From: Hybos culiciformis
Taxonomy: Eukaryota > Arthropoda > Insecta > Diptera > Hybotidae
Direction: 5' to 3'
Assembly: GCA_964007475.1 (NCBI GenBank)
Contig: OZ023273.1
Span: 100,730,533-100,794,532 of the forward strand
DNA length: 64,000 bases
Shown: in pieces, positions 1-11,218 of the stretch
How positions within the stretch are numbered: the first letter of the stretch is position 1
Layout of the letters: each line of letters starts with the position of its first letter
Program-made: the position numbers and the translations under genes
Notes under the pieces: generated by a model
Databases searched by the model: none
What the model was told of the DNA's origin: nothing
The model's input: only the letters and a program-made list of their open reading frames with translations

Positions 1-1531
1 ACAGAAAAAAAAAAAAACTTTAACACTTTAAGTGAAAATACTAAATAGGTTTTTCATCAAGCAAATTTTAGATAAAGTTTATCAACAAACGAAAAATCTC
101 TGTACTATTTCGTATAACATTGACGTTAACTTTAATTCATAAAATGATTAATTTAATAGAAAATTAAATTGCTTTCATTACTAAATAATTACTGTTGAAA
201 AAATTGCTTCTATTTTTATTTTTGTTATTTTCAAAGAGGAAGGGAATGTTGAGTTTTTCTTTCGAGGTATTAGAAGAAAATGTCATTTAAATAATTTTAT
301 TAAGATTTTCAAACTTTCGATAAAATTTCTATAAAAGTTCTTGTCGAGTGTTGATTTTAAGTTTTATTCTTTTACAATAAATATTTGTTCGGTATAGTAC
401 CCACTATTTAAAAAAATAGAATTTAAACCTTAAATGAGTTTACTTTTTGTACCAGCCGATAATTAAATTAATTATTGAAAGGAAAAAAAACTAAGCATAG
501 AAACTCAGCATAAAAACTTAGCTTTAGAAAAATATAAAATTATTAATAGTATATCCCGTTCTCCTTCTTTAGATTTTATAATACATTCTTTAAGTTTATG
601 CTCTTTTTCTTGTCTTGTTTTAATTACAATTTTTTTCTATTCTTGATTTTATACTCGAATTGAACTATGTTTTCATTATTTTTTTTTTGTCATAATATTA
701 GTTCAACCAACTACATAGGTTTCATTTTATTTTTCGTTCATAATTCCGCTCGTAAAACAATATAAAATTCAATAAAAGAAAAGGAATGAACAAAAAACCA
801 AGCAATTAAAACCCAAGTAATTAAAAATTTAAATGAAAAGTCAACATTTCAAAATTTTCATATTAAAAATTTAAATGGCAAAAATTTTTCAATTCAACAT
901 ATTTCAAGTTTTAGCATTTTGGGAATTGAAATAGTAAAGAGACAATTACTTTTCCGAATGAAAAATTTTAAAACTTTTTATTAAAAAAAAAATCTGTACA
1001 TATTTCAAGTTACAAATTTTTTATACATTTTGGTTGCAATTCATATGTTTTGTTAAATAACTTAAACAAAAACGTATATTTAACGCTTAAGAAACCACTT
1101 TTAATTGGTAAAAAATCATTTCGTGGAAATCTTTAGATAAATAATAACTTTATTATTTCCAAACATGGATCGGAAATTTTTTAAAGCATATTTTCTATTT
1201 ACATTAATTTTTAAATTTTAAATCATATACCATTAAATAATATTTATAAAAAAAAATTTGATTTTGTCATAATTATGTTTTTATATTTATTTTATTACAC
1301 CGAAAAAACTGTTCGGTATGCAATAAAATAATATTTAATTTTTATGTCAAACCGTTTTAACTAAATTATAATAATAAATTAAATTGAGAAAAAAATCTGA
1401 TTATCTGGAAAAGGAAATGGATGTCTATGCCTAATTTTATAACCTTACATTAAACATTATTGGTAATTCTATTTAAGAGCATAGTATTTTGTTGAAAATA
1501 TTTACTATCAAACGACAGTTTTGAAATTTTT
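1..1531. other. A/T-rich non-coding DNA, nothing recognised
   Basis: This stretch is dense in A and T runs with stops in all frames. I see no open frame with protein-like composition, no repeat structure and no RNA gene. Confidence 0.6.
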
Positions 1532-1892
1532 AGCCCTTATCATGGAAGACGCTGTCGCCTGACGCCAAAGTCGTCTATTAGAGTCGCCGAAGAGTTATTC
1601 GTATTACGGAAGGCGCCCAATTTTCAGGACACTCTAACTTACAAGGCGCCTTCAATTGATGCGATAACACTTGATTTTTTTGTGAATAACAAACAGCAAC
1701 ACCTTAATAAAAAACGTAAAAATTTCAAAAATTTTGAAGTTAAAATTCAAAAAAATTGATTTTAATAAATAAAAAACTTATATTTACCTCATTTTTCAGA
1801 ATTTTTAGTTAAATAAAAAGTTTTCAAACTTTTTCAAAATATATTTTTCAAAAAAATTTTTTTTTCAAAATAATATACTATACCTTTTCAAC

Positions 1893-2013
1893 TTCAAATT
1901 GGAAATAATCATTTTCAAATTGGAAATAATCATTTCCAAAATGGAATTAATTATTTTCAAAATGGAAATAATCATTTTCAAAATGGAAATAATCATTTTC
2001 AAATTAGAAAATA
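1893..2013 (+). repeat. 21-bp minisatellite, left arm of foldback
   Basis: About five to six copies of a 21-bp unit, with core AAAATGGAAATAATCATTTTC, lie in the left arm of the foldback. The right arm carries the inverse complement in more copies. Confidence 0.8.
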
Positions 2014-2382
2014 ATTTTAAAATAGTAAGGTACCAAGCCAGATACGCTCAAACAGTGTTTGACGTTTTTTATTAGTTGCATCTTTGCCAAAAAGTGCAAT
2101 ATATAAAAAAAATATTTTTGTTTCAAAAAATGGCGTACATTGAGAAATGGGAACCTGATAATATTATGTATATGTGGGTTAATGGATGGAAAGATGTTTT
2201 ATAAAGCACAAATTTGCTTTTTAACATTATCAGGTTCCCATTTCTTAGTATACGACATTTTTTTAAATAAAAATATTTTTTTTGTATATTGCACTTTTTG
2301 CCAAAGATGCAACTAATAAAAAACTTTAAACACTGGTTGATCGTGTCTGGCGTGGTACCTTACTATTTTAAAATTATTTTCC

Positions 2383-2575
2383 AATTTGAAAATGATTATT
2401 TCCATTTTGAAAATGATTATTTCCATTTTGAAAATGATTATTTCCATTTTGAAAATGATTAATTCCATTTTGGAAATGATTATTTCCATTTTTAAAATGA
2501 TTAATTCCATTTTGAAAATGATTATTTCCATTTTGAAAATGATTATTTCCAATTTGAAAATGATTATTTCTAATT
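2383..2575 (+). repeat. 21-bp minisatellite, right arm of foldback (expanded)
   Basis: About nine copies of a 21-bp unit with core GAAAATGATTATTTCCATTTT. It is the inverse complement of the left-arm array but longer, so copies were gained or lost after the foldback formed. Because 21 is a multiple of 3, several frames on both strands stay open and give spurious 7-residue periodic proteins (MEIIIFK-like, NGNNHFQ-like). I do not regard these as genes. Confidence 0.85.
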
Positions 2576-2811
2576 TGAAGTTGAAAAGGTATAGTCGTCT
2601 TCTTGAAAGCAGGCGAAAGTAAATTTATTAAAAAGGCGACAAAAACGACTTCAATAATACGGATTTGCAATTGATTGTCGTCTAGTGTCGCCCAGGCGAC
2701 TAGACCACAAGTCGCCTGAAGGCGACAGCGACTTCCATGATACCAAATTGTCGCTTTTGGCGACTGGCGACGGCGACAGCGCCTTCCATGATAAAGGCTT
2801 TTGTCTTATCA

Positions 2812-4147
2812 TCTAATCTAATATATAAAATTTCCATGTCACAATGTTAGTTACCGTACTCCTCCGAAACGGCTTTACCGATTTTTACCAAATTTTATAT
2901 GCGTATTCAGTAGGTCTGCGTATTCAGTAGGTCTGAGAATCGGCTACTATCTATTTTCCATACCCCAGGGACCTCCCCCGGGGGCGGACTTCAAAAGATC
3001 GTCCGATTTCATTCAAATTTTTTACGTAAAAAGAGGAGGTGATTACACACAAATTCCGTAACAAATAATTTGTTGACCTCCTACCCAGGAATCTTCTACC
3101 CAGGGACTTCCCATTGGGGCGGATTTTAAAAGTTCGTCCGATTTCATTCAAATTTGGTATGTAAAAAGAAGAACTGATTACAAACAAATTCTGTAACAAA
3201 AATTTGCTGACCTTCTACCCAGGGACCTCCTACCCAAAGACCACCCCTGGGGGCGGACTTCAAAAGTTCGTCCGATTTCATTCAAATTTGGTATTTAAAA
3301 AGAGGAGCTGATTACACACAATTTCGTAACAAAAAATTTGTTGACCTCCTACCCAGGGACCTCACCTGGGGGCTGACTTTAAAAGTTCGTCCGATTTCAT
3401 TCAAATTTGGTTTGTAAAAAGAGGAGCTGATTACACACAAATTTCGTAACAAAAAATTTGTAGACCTTCTACCTAGGGACCTCCTACCCAAAGACCGCCC
3501 CTCGGGGCGGACTTCAAAAGTTCGTCCGATTTGATTCAAATTTGGTACGTAAGAAGAGGAACTGATTACACACAAATTTAGTAACAAAAAATTTGTTGAC
3601 CTCCTACCCAGAGACTTCCCCGGGGGACGGACCTCAAAATTTCGTCCGATTTCATTCAAATTTGGTATGTAAAAAGAAGAACTGATTACACACAATTTCG
3701 TAACAAAAAATTTGTTGACCTCCTACCCAGGGACCTCACCTGGGGCGGACTTTAAAAGTTCGTCCGATTTCATTCAAATTTGGCATGTAAAAAGAGGAAA
3801 TAATTACACACAAAGTTCGTAACAAAAATTTATTGACCTCCTACCCTAGGGGAGGATTTCAAAACTTTGTCCGATTTCATTTAAATTTGGTACATAAAAA
3901 TGATTAAACACACGAATTTCGTAACAAAAAATTTGGCTCCCTCTTCGAATATATAGAAATCAATTTCTTTATTACTAATAACTGCAAAATATTAAAAACT
4001 AAACCACTCAACCGATCGTTTCGAAATTTACACCATCTCTTTGTCTCGAGATCGTTATAGGCTATTTTAAATTTGAATGGCACCCTACCCAGAAAAATTT
4101 GACTTAAAACGTGTGTTCCACAACAACGTGTGTGCGGGTACAGATAG
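2812..4147 (+). mobile_element. Degraded non-autonomous Helitron-like element
   Basis: The left end starts TCTAATCTAATATATAAAAT and runs into a CTCCGAAACGGCTTTACCG block, then GTAGGTCTGAGAATCGGC. From memory, this resembles the start of Helitrons common in insect genomes. The right end has CCACTCAACCGATCGTTTCG, then TCGAGATCGTTATAGGCTAT, and closes with GTGCGGGTACAGATAG followed by T, close to the CTAG-T ending of Helitrons with one base changed. The base before the start is A (2811) and the base after the end is T (4148), as expected for insertion between A and T. No Rep or helicase frame is present. I did not see a strong terminal hairpin by eye. The family call rests on recalled similarity. 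Confidence 0.5.
2950..3930 (+). repeat. Tandem array of 107-135 bp units inside the Helitron-like element
   Basis: The motif GTCCGATTTCATTCAAAT starts at 3001, 3136, 3270, 3389, 3524 (one base changed), 3644, 3762 and 3869, giving spacings of 135, 134, 119, 135, 120, 118 and 107. Each unit also has a CCTCCTACCCAGGGACCT block with a GGGGCGGAC core, and a GATTACACACAAATTTCGTAAC block. The roughly 15-bp length steps come from presence or absence of a second CTACCCAGGGAC-like segment. The arginine/serine-rich minus-strand frames over this array are repeat artefacts. Confidence 0.9.
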
Positions 4148-7100
4148 TTATTTATAAAAATTTTATTTAAATACCGATGAAAAACATTAATTTCACTAAA
4201 GAACATCTACATAATATTGGGTGAATCTTAAACATAACATATCTAAATTTTATTTAATAAAAAAGGTGACATAAATTTTCGAAGATACTCGTATAAGCTT
4301 CCGAAGAAAAAATTAAATGTTTGATTGCTATTTGAACGTTTTATTCAGGTTCAGGAAGTGTAATGATGGTCGATAAATTTAAAAGTATTTCAGGATTTTC
4401 AATGACATAATCATCATTTAAAAAACTAATATGTGTATGTTTTATGTATAGTATGATCATGTATAGTATTTCTGTACCCTAGTTTCTTCTATTTATTACA
4501 TAGAATACTATTAAACGGAATATTAATTTTAATAGCTGACATAAATTATCTCACAAGTTTTATTCAAATTTTTATTGAAAATAGTAAAATGAGAGTAATT
4601 TAATATTTCATGATTAAATTATTTGTCATAAGAAATTTTTTAATAACGAAAAAATAGACGATATAATTCAAAAAATAGGAATTTAATATTGGATATGTAC
4701 TTAGATTATGTGTATTTATTTTACATTTTCAAATCAAATAACTTGAAATAAAAAAAAAAGAAGACATTACTGAAAGTTTTTCCTCAATGGTAATAATTTA
4801 TTGCAGAAGCTTGGAAAGTGTGTTTTAAAAGGGAAATTTTCTGTTGTTGAATTCGATTCAGTTAAAATATTATTAATTAATAACAACTTATCACAAAAAT
4901 ATCTTTTAATGGTTCTAATATCTTCAAGAAAAAAAATAAATAAATTTTTAATTTCATAAAATGTGAAATTTTTACTTTAAATTCACTCATTTGTTAGTTA
5001 TCAAAAAATTTAATTATTGTAATTCTCGAGAAGAAAAAAATGTTCAAGCACTCAAGTTATGAAAAATATGTTAATTTGATGGGTAGAATGTTTTAAATAT
5101 TTGGATTTACTATTCTAAAATCAATAGAATTATATTTCTGAGTGCGAGAAAAGCAAATTTAAAAATTAATAAATTCAAAAAAAATATTCAATAAATTTTA
5201 TGCCCACGCTTTGCATTGATTTTAATATTCTAACATCAGTATTTTTTAAATTAGCTTAAGCCGCAGTTAAAGGCTGTAACAGTGAATTAATGATAATTTA
5301 AAATAAAGTGATGTTCTAATGTCATCATTACAGTTACAATGTAAAATACATTATTATTTTAATATTCTTTACTTATAATTCCTGATGCTGTTTAAATGGT
5401 TGCAATCCAATGAATTGTAATATCTACTTTTTTTTCGGATTTACAATTGTCGTTCGCTTTGAATAAGTGGAGTTTAGTTAGCTGTCAAAAAAATCTTTTC
5501 TTGTTTTGTTACTTCGACAAAATAAATTTGTTGTAACATAATTTATTATATATATTTGAACATAATTCATAGAAGTATTTAAAAATATTATCCAACCCTG
5601 GAGTGAAATAAGAGAGGAATATAGCAAATTCAGGTTTTTTTTTTATATATTTTAGAATTTCCATTAATATCGTGCTCGCATAAGAAAACATTTTCAATTA
5701 ATTGATAGAGTGTGTAATGTAAATTTTTTAATTCAATTTGATTGACAAACAAATTAAAATATTTTGATTAAAAAAAAAATTTAAATTAAATTTTATATTG
5801 AATGGATGTAAAACGAAATCCCCTTTTGCATCAAAATAGCGCATATATTCAAAATTTAATATTTTTTTTGTACCCAAAAAAACATAAACTTTGTAAGCAA
5901 ATTCATTTCTCAGATGCATAAAATAAAAAATGCAATAAAATTTAATTTCACTTTAAAAGAAAACTCAATTTATATTTTTTTTTATGTATACACACTTTAT
6001 GGAAAATTCATGAATGAATTTTACATTTTTTCGTCGTGTTATATTTTTTTTCTTGTGATAAAGTTATATCAAGATCAAGAATTAAATTTAGATGAAAAAC
6101 GTTCTGAACATAATTTCTAAAATTTATTTAATTCTTTTCTTCAGAGATAAAATAAAAAAGAAGACTAAAAGTATTCAATTTTGTAAAGAAAGAACCCACA
6201 AGAAAAAGGTCTTAAACTATTCATTGTGTGGTCCATAAAGCATGAAAAATTAAAAAAAAAAAGAAGTTTTTCTCCATTAACTATCTATATTCTATCTGTA
6301 CATAGTAAAAAAAAAATTGAAAAAGAAAAGATTATAAGAAACTTTAGTTGTTAAAAAAAAAGAAGAAAAATTGGATTGAGATTCTTGGCATTTTTAATAG
6401 ACCATTTATTTCTTATAAGTTTTTTTTTCTTTTTTTTTTTTTAATAAATCCTAATTTTTTTATGCTTTGCAAGAGTAGATAATTATTGGATTTAATAAAG
6501 TATTCAATGTTTTTATTCTTGTTAGCATTTTAGTTAAAATTAGCTTGACCAAAAATTCAATTAAAATAAAGCAAAAGGGTTGCATAGCCACTGGCTCAGT
6601 GAAAAGTAAATATTTGATTTAATTTTTGTCTTTTTGCTTTGTTTTTTGCACTTTTCAACTAAGAATATTGACATTTTTTCAATTGCAACTCAAAGTGGTG
6701 GTATCTACTTTTAATAAACATAAAAAAGTTGTACGAATATAAAGATTAGTTCTTTTAAACAAGAAAAATATATAACACTTGATAGCTCTGAGAATTTTAG
6801 ACAAAAAAATTTGATTGTTTTATCAGTTTCATTTATGAGATCTAAATTTTTACAATTCAACAAAAGAATAACAGGGTAACACTTTGAATAATCTAAAGTT
6901 ATTCTAGATTCTAATACAGAATATCTATTAAGTATGCGGGATCAAGTTTTAAATATTTTTCGTTTGACATAAACTTTGAATTTATTTAGTTAAAAAATAA
7001 CAATGATAAAATCACATTATAAATTTAAAAAATAAATAAATTTATTTTTTATATTTGAATGGGTATAAAAATGATAAAACATAATCCCAATGCACCAAAA

Positions 7101-10089
7101 CAGTGCAGTAAAAAAAAAAATTATTATATTTTTCATATGTATAAAATCAAAGGATCAAAATTTCAGAATTTGTTAAATCTTAGCAACATGATTCATATTA
7201 GTTTTGAAACCATAATAATATGCTAAAAAAAAAAAACTGTTAAAATAAAAAATAAATTGCATTTTTAACAACCTAATATTTTGCAGCATCAAAAGCAGTT
7301 TAAATTATTTATTTTCACTATCAATACCCTACGTCAATGAAAAATTAAGCGGTTTAAATTTAGTACTTTACTTTTAAACTCAATATATAATTTAAAAAAA
7401 TCATTGGGTACAGATTAAAGTGAAATTTTTATACATTGAGTATGAATTTAAAAAGTTTTTAAAATTTTAAAACATATTTAGCATACAAATAATATACACT
7501 TAAATACAAATAAGTATGTACTTATAAAATAAATTTTAATTAGAACGAAATCATTAAGTTTTGAGATAAACTAATTTTATAAATTTCGAAATAATATGAT
7601 GATAAAATATCTTAAATTTTTTCATTAAACTTATATGAGTTACAAGATTTCAAAATTAAAATTGGATGAGATTTAAGCAAAATATATTATTTCAACATTA
7701 GATTTTTGTAGAAGATTTCTTTGAATTTCTCAACATTAGAATTTGGATTATTTTGTTACACATTTTTTAAGAAAATTACATTTTTATTTCATTATGATTT
7801 CTTTCATCGTATTAAAAAAAAAAATTCCCAAAAATATTTTTGCCTGCAGTATTTCTAACCATATCAAAGTGTTTTATTTTAAAATATCTGTTCGATTGAA
7901 AAAATGAGTGTTATTTGAAAATAAACTTGTAACAATGCTGACATGATATAAATATGTTGTGTGTAATATATTTTTGTACAATTCTACATGTATTCTATAC
8001 TGCTATACTGTACTCTATATACTGCTATACTGTACTCTATATTGTACTCTATACTGTACGAACATACATATTTATTTAAGGAAAAAATGTTTTCATTGAA
8101 ATAAAAATTTTTCTTTTAATGTTTTTTTTTCGTATTTGATAGAGCAAAGATATTATAGATTTAAATATAATTTAAAGGTTTTAAATTATATAATTTTGTT
8201 GAAGAAAATTTGTTAAGAAAAGAATATTCATTAAAAGTTGATCAAAATTGGTTCTGAAGTGACGTCAAGCTTGTTTCAAACTATGTAGATTTTTTTTTTG
8301 ATTTTCCGTAAATTATTTTTTATTATTTATTTAAATATTAATTAAATATTATTTGCCAGGGTTGGGATTTAAAAAAGTAATGTATCACAAATATTTGTAT
8401 ATACCCTTAATTTAGCGGCACAAAATTTTTCTTCGACTATTACTAATTAAAAATGTGTTAATCAAGTCAACAATTGTCAATACGCAGTAGGTGTCAAAAT
8501 TCATTATTGGGTTGAATTCAAAGTTTGACGCTAGGTGAAATATCCCTTTAGATTTAGACTTTCAATTGTTCCAAATGAATAAAATTAAAAATTTATAAGT
8601 AACCAAATTTTATAAGATCGTCAAAAAATTGGAAGAAAATTGGTTGAACAAAGTCTCATTGTTGAAATAATATTTCACCCTTGCAATACTACTCATTATT
8701 AATATTAAACTTTATTATTCTTTTTGTAAAAAGATATATTTTTTGTACAGTGTATTTACACAATCCAATTTTCACAACATTATATTTCATGAAGACAAAA
8801 CAAATAAAACCATTGAAGATTTCTTAACATTTAGGTAGATAGTTTTTTTTTGTATATATATTTTTAAGTCAAAATGTGTGGATTCTGTTATCAAAATGTT
8901 TTTGTCAATGTGTTTTTTTTTTTTAATTTTCTTATATTCATTTAAAAAACTTTTTACAAAAAAAAAGGAAACTTGAATTAAGAAATTCACTTAGAATTAT
9001 ACATACGATTTATTTCAACAGCAACATAAAATATCTCTAAGCTTCAGCAGTAGTTCAAAGATCTTTTGCTTTTATATGTTGCAAAAAAATATGTTCAGTT
9101 TTCCCTTAAGAATAATATTTCTTATTATATACATATATTATAATTTTTAATTTTCTGAAAGAAGCATGACAAAGATATTGTTTCAACTTTTGTTTATTAC
9201 ACAAAAACGTGTTTTCACAAGGAAGGATTTTTGTCTTGGGATGCATCTGCTTTTATTTATATATTGTTTCATTTTTATCTGTGTATAGTATATCTATATG
9301 TATATTTTCTTGTTGGTCGTCAATATAGTGCAGCAAGTTGTTTTTACAAGGAAAATATTACGATATGTTTGTACGCTCGAAAGATAAATAATAAAATTTT
9401 TATTTTAATGTTATATTAAGATTGATTGATTGACCAATTATTATTTAGGTTTTGCAGAAAACAAATATCAACCTAACAGCCACTGATGAATTCAGGTGTT
9501 TCCAGGCTTTATTTATATGTGGAAAACGTTAGATTTGATCTGGTTTTCTGACACAAGGAAATATATAAGGAAATCTTGAAATTTGGATTATTTTTACGTC
9601 TTACGATACTGAGATTCCTATATTATTCCATTTTCGAGACAGTTGAAAAATTAATATCTTTTGCATACTACCAGCGTCCATTCTTAAACGTGAAATATGT
9701 TTTTCCATCTCTTTTGTGAATATTAAAATTATGTTTTCTTATATTTTACTGAATTTAAAAAATATTTATATTTATCTTGCATACAATTTTTAATTGTAGC
9801 TTTCTACTGGGTATTTGCTACTTTGAAATCACATTCAATATACATAATATTAAATTGTGTAATGAAAAAAAAATGGACATATTCGCAAAATAATATCTTT
9901 TCTATTTGGAAAATAATAAATAAAGCATTGTTATTCTTAAAAAATAACTGCGTTTGATGATATCTTCACTAATAGCCATAAGCTGTATGTAAAAGAGCTT
10001 TCATTTATAGCTATAGCTAAAACTAAATCCTTACAATTATATAATACCGAATAAAACAGTAATAATGGTTCAAAGCAAGTTATTCCTCC
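4148..10089. other. A/T-rich non-coding DNA, no gene recognised
   Basis: About 5.9 kb of A/T-rich sequence with many poly-A and poly-T runs. The short open frames are composed of Phe, Ile, Lys, Asn and Tyr, as expected by chance at this composition. Apart from a short simple repeat near 8000 I see nothing. Confidence 0.6.
7987..8060 (+). repeat. Short tandem repeat, TACTGTACTCTATA type
   Basis: TATACTGCTATACTGTACTC and shorter variants are repeated in tandem about four times. It is imperfect and local, probably a slippage product. Confidence 0.7.
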
Positions 10090-10100
10090 GTTGTTGTCAC
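10090..10100 (+). repeat. Target-site duplication of foldback copy 1 (left)
   Basis: GTTGTTGTCAC stands directly before the element and again directly after it at 11208-11218. Two more bases (CC) also match, but these can belong to the element end. Confidence 0.8.
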
Positions 10101-10169
10101 GGGGGTTGGACATTTGTCCGCGATTTGTTTTTGTATCGCGGACATAAAAATGACATTTGTCCGCGATTC

Positions 10170-11150
10170 AAAATGTCTTTTGTCCGCCGCGGACAAATGA
10201 CATTTTCCAAAATGTCATTTGTCCGCGATAAAAATTAATCGCGGACAAATGACATTTTGCAAAATGACATTTGTCCGCTAAAAATCTGAAAAATCAATCG
10301 CGGACAAATGACATTTTGCAAAATGACATTTGTCCGCTAAAAAGTTAAAAAATCAATCGCGGACAAATGACATTTTGCAAAATGACATTTGTCCGCTAAA
10401 AATTAAAAAAAGCAATCGCGGACATTTTGGAAAATGACATATGTCCGCTAAAAATTTGAGGCTAAAGTGCAGATGACGTGAACCAATCAGAATCGGCACA
10501 ACAAGAGAGGGTGGTGGGGGGCGGCGGGCGGGCGGGTGGACTGGTGGTTGGTCAGTGGGATTTGCGGCGTCAGCCGCAAATCCCACTGACCAACCACCAG
10601 TCCACCCGCCCGCCCGCCGCCCTCCACCACCCTCTCTTTAACGGGCAAATCGGGCAAAAAAAAAAAAATTGCATATACAAAATGTATGAACAATTTGGGG
10701 GGACTCTCCCCTCTTCCCTTTTCCAAGCTTCAGACGATTCTGAGTGGTTCACGTAATCTGCAGTATCTCCAAAATTGAAAAATCAATCGCGGACAAATGA
10801 CATTTTGCAAAATGACATTTGTCCGCTAAAAAAACTGAAAAATCAATCGCGGACAAATGACATTTTGCAAAATGACATTTGTCCGCTAAAAATTAAAAAT
10901 TTCAATCGCGGACAAATGACATTTTGCAAAATGACATTTGTCCGCTAAAAATTCGAAAAATCAATCGCGGACAAATGACATTTTGCAAAATGACATTTGT
11001 CCGCTAAAGTTAGAAAATTCAATCGCGGACAAATGTCATTTTGCAAAATGTCATTTGTCCGCTAATTTTGGGACATTTGTCCGCGGCGGACAAATGTCAT
11101 TTTACAATCGCGGACAAATGACATTTTGCAAAATGACATTTGTCCGCGAA
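10170..11150. repeat. Array of about ten 38-bp palindromes (interrupted)
   Basis: Units lie at about 10180-10450 and 10785-11145 on either side of the central hairpin. Each consists of GCGGACAAATG, A or T, CATTTTGCAAAATG, A or T, CATTTGTCCGC, joined by A-rich linkers such as TAAAAATCTGAAAAATCAAT. Many units have A at both variable sites or T at both, so the stem has one mismatch; a few (for example 10190-10228) have A and T and pair perfectly. Confidence 0.9.
10504..10637. repeat. G-rich 65-bp hairpin with 4-base loop
   Basis: The left arm is 10504-10568, the loop is GTCA (10569-10572) and the right arm is 10573-10637. The arms are complementary apart from one position that I can see. The left arm includes GGGCGGGCGGG after GGTGGGGGG, so the plus strand could form a G-quadruplex as well as the hairpin. 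Outside it, GTGCAGATGACGTGAACCA (left, near 10468) and the inverse of TGGTTCACGTAATCTGCA (right, near 10744) extend the inversion. This is by far the most G+C-rich segment of the window. Confidence 0.9.
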
Positions 11151-11207
11151 GTTTTCCATACAAATTTCATCGCGGACAAATGTCCCGCGGACAAATGTCA
11201 CGGCGCC

Positions 11208-11218
11208 GTTGTTGTCAC
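11208..11218 (+). repeat. Target-site duplication of foldback copy 1 (right)
   Basis: GTTGTTGTCAC, identical to 10090-10100 on the other side of the element. Confidence 0.8.

Larger units (their letters stand above)
1532..2799. mobile_element. Nested foldback (long inverted repeat) element, 1.27 kb
   Basis: The two ends are inverted copies: the left begins AGCCCTTATCATGGAAGACG and the right end, read on the other strand, begins AGCCTTTATCATGGAAGGCG. The inversion continues inward. The GTAAGGTACC block with a TTAGTTGCATCTTTG core at 2026-2104 is mirrored at 2286-2365, and GGGAACCTGATAATATTATG near 2148 is mirrored near 2222-2237. The centre of symmetry is near 2190, so almost the whole element can fold into one hairpin. 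The arms are rich in GCGAC/GTCGC motifs and in a 21-bp minisatellite. No transposase frame is visible; it would be a non-autonomous foldback or MITE. I could not find a clear target-site duplication; the flanks are T-rich (TTTTT on the left, TTT on the right). Confidence 0.8.
10101..11207. mobile_element. Palindrome-array foldback element, copy 1
   Basis: The left end is GGGGGTTGGACATTTGTCCG. The right end, read on the opposite strand, is GGCGCCGTGACATTTGTCCG followed by another GGGACATTTGTCCGCG. Inside are about ten units of roughly 59 bp, each holding a 38-bp palindrome made of GCGGACAAATGACATTTTGC and its near mirror. In the middle (10462-10765) is a different inverted repeat with a G-rich hairpin. 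The 11-bp direct repeat GTTGTTGTCAC flanks the element. A duplication of 9-11 bp with foldback structure resembles MULE-related foldback elements; that assignment is inference. There is no transposase. Open frames with a repeated DKCHFAKCHLSA pattern are the palindromes read as codons, not genes. Confidence 0.85.

Noticed and set aside
2313..2670. Three overlapping open frames of 78-98 codons on both strands
   Set aside because: They are the 21-bp minisatellite read in different frames; the period of 21 avoids stops by itself.
2951..3695. Arg/Ser-rich minus-strand frames with repeated NLCVISSSFY and NEIGRTF words
   Set aside because: These are the Helitron tandem units translated; the repeats explain the open frame and unit lengths vary without keeping frame.
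9464..9545. Possible short exon after TTTTGCAG (TNINLTATDEFRCFQALF)
   Set aside because: A stop follows after about 23 codons, the acceptor context is weak, and no homology is recognised.
10150..11150. CRISPR-like array (regular repeats with spacers)
   Set aside because: The repeat-linker organisation is superficially similar, but the linkers are near-identical A-rich sequences, the units are palindromic parts of a transposable element with target duplications, and the host looks eukaryotic.
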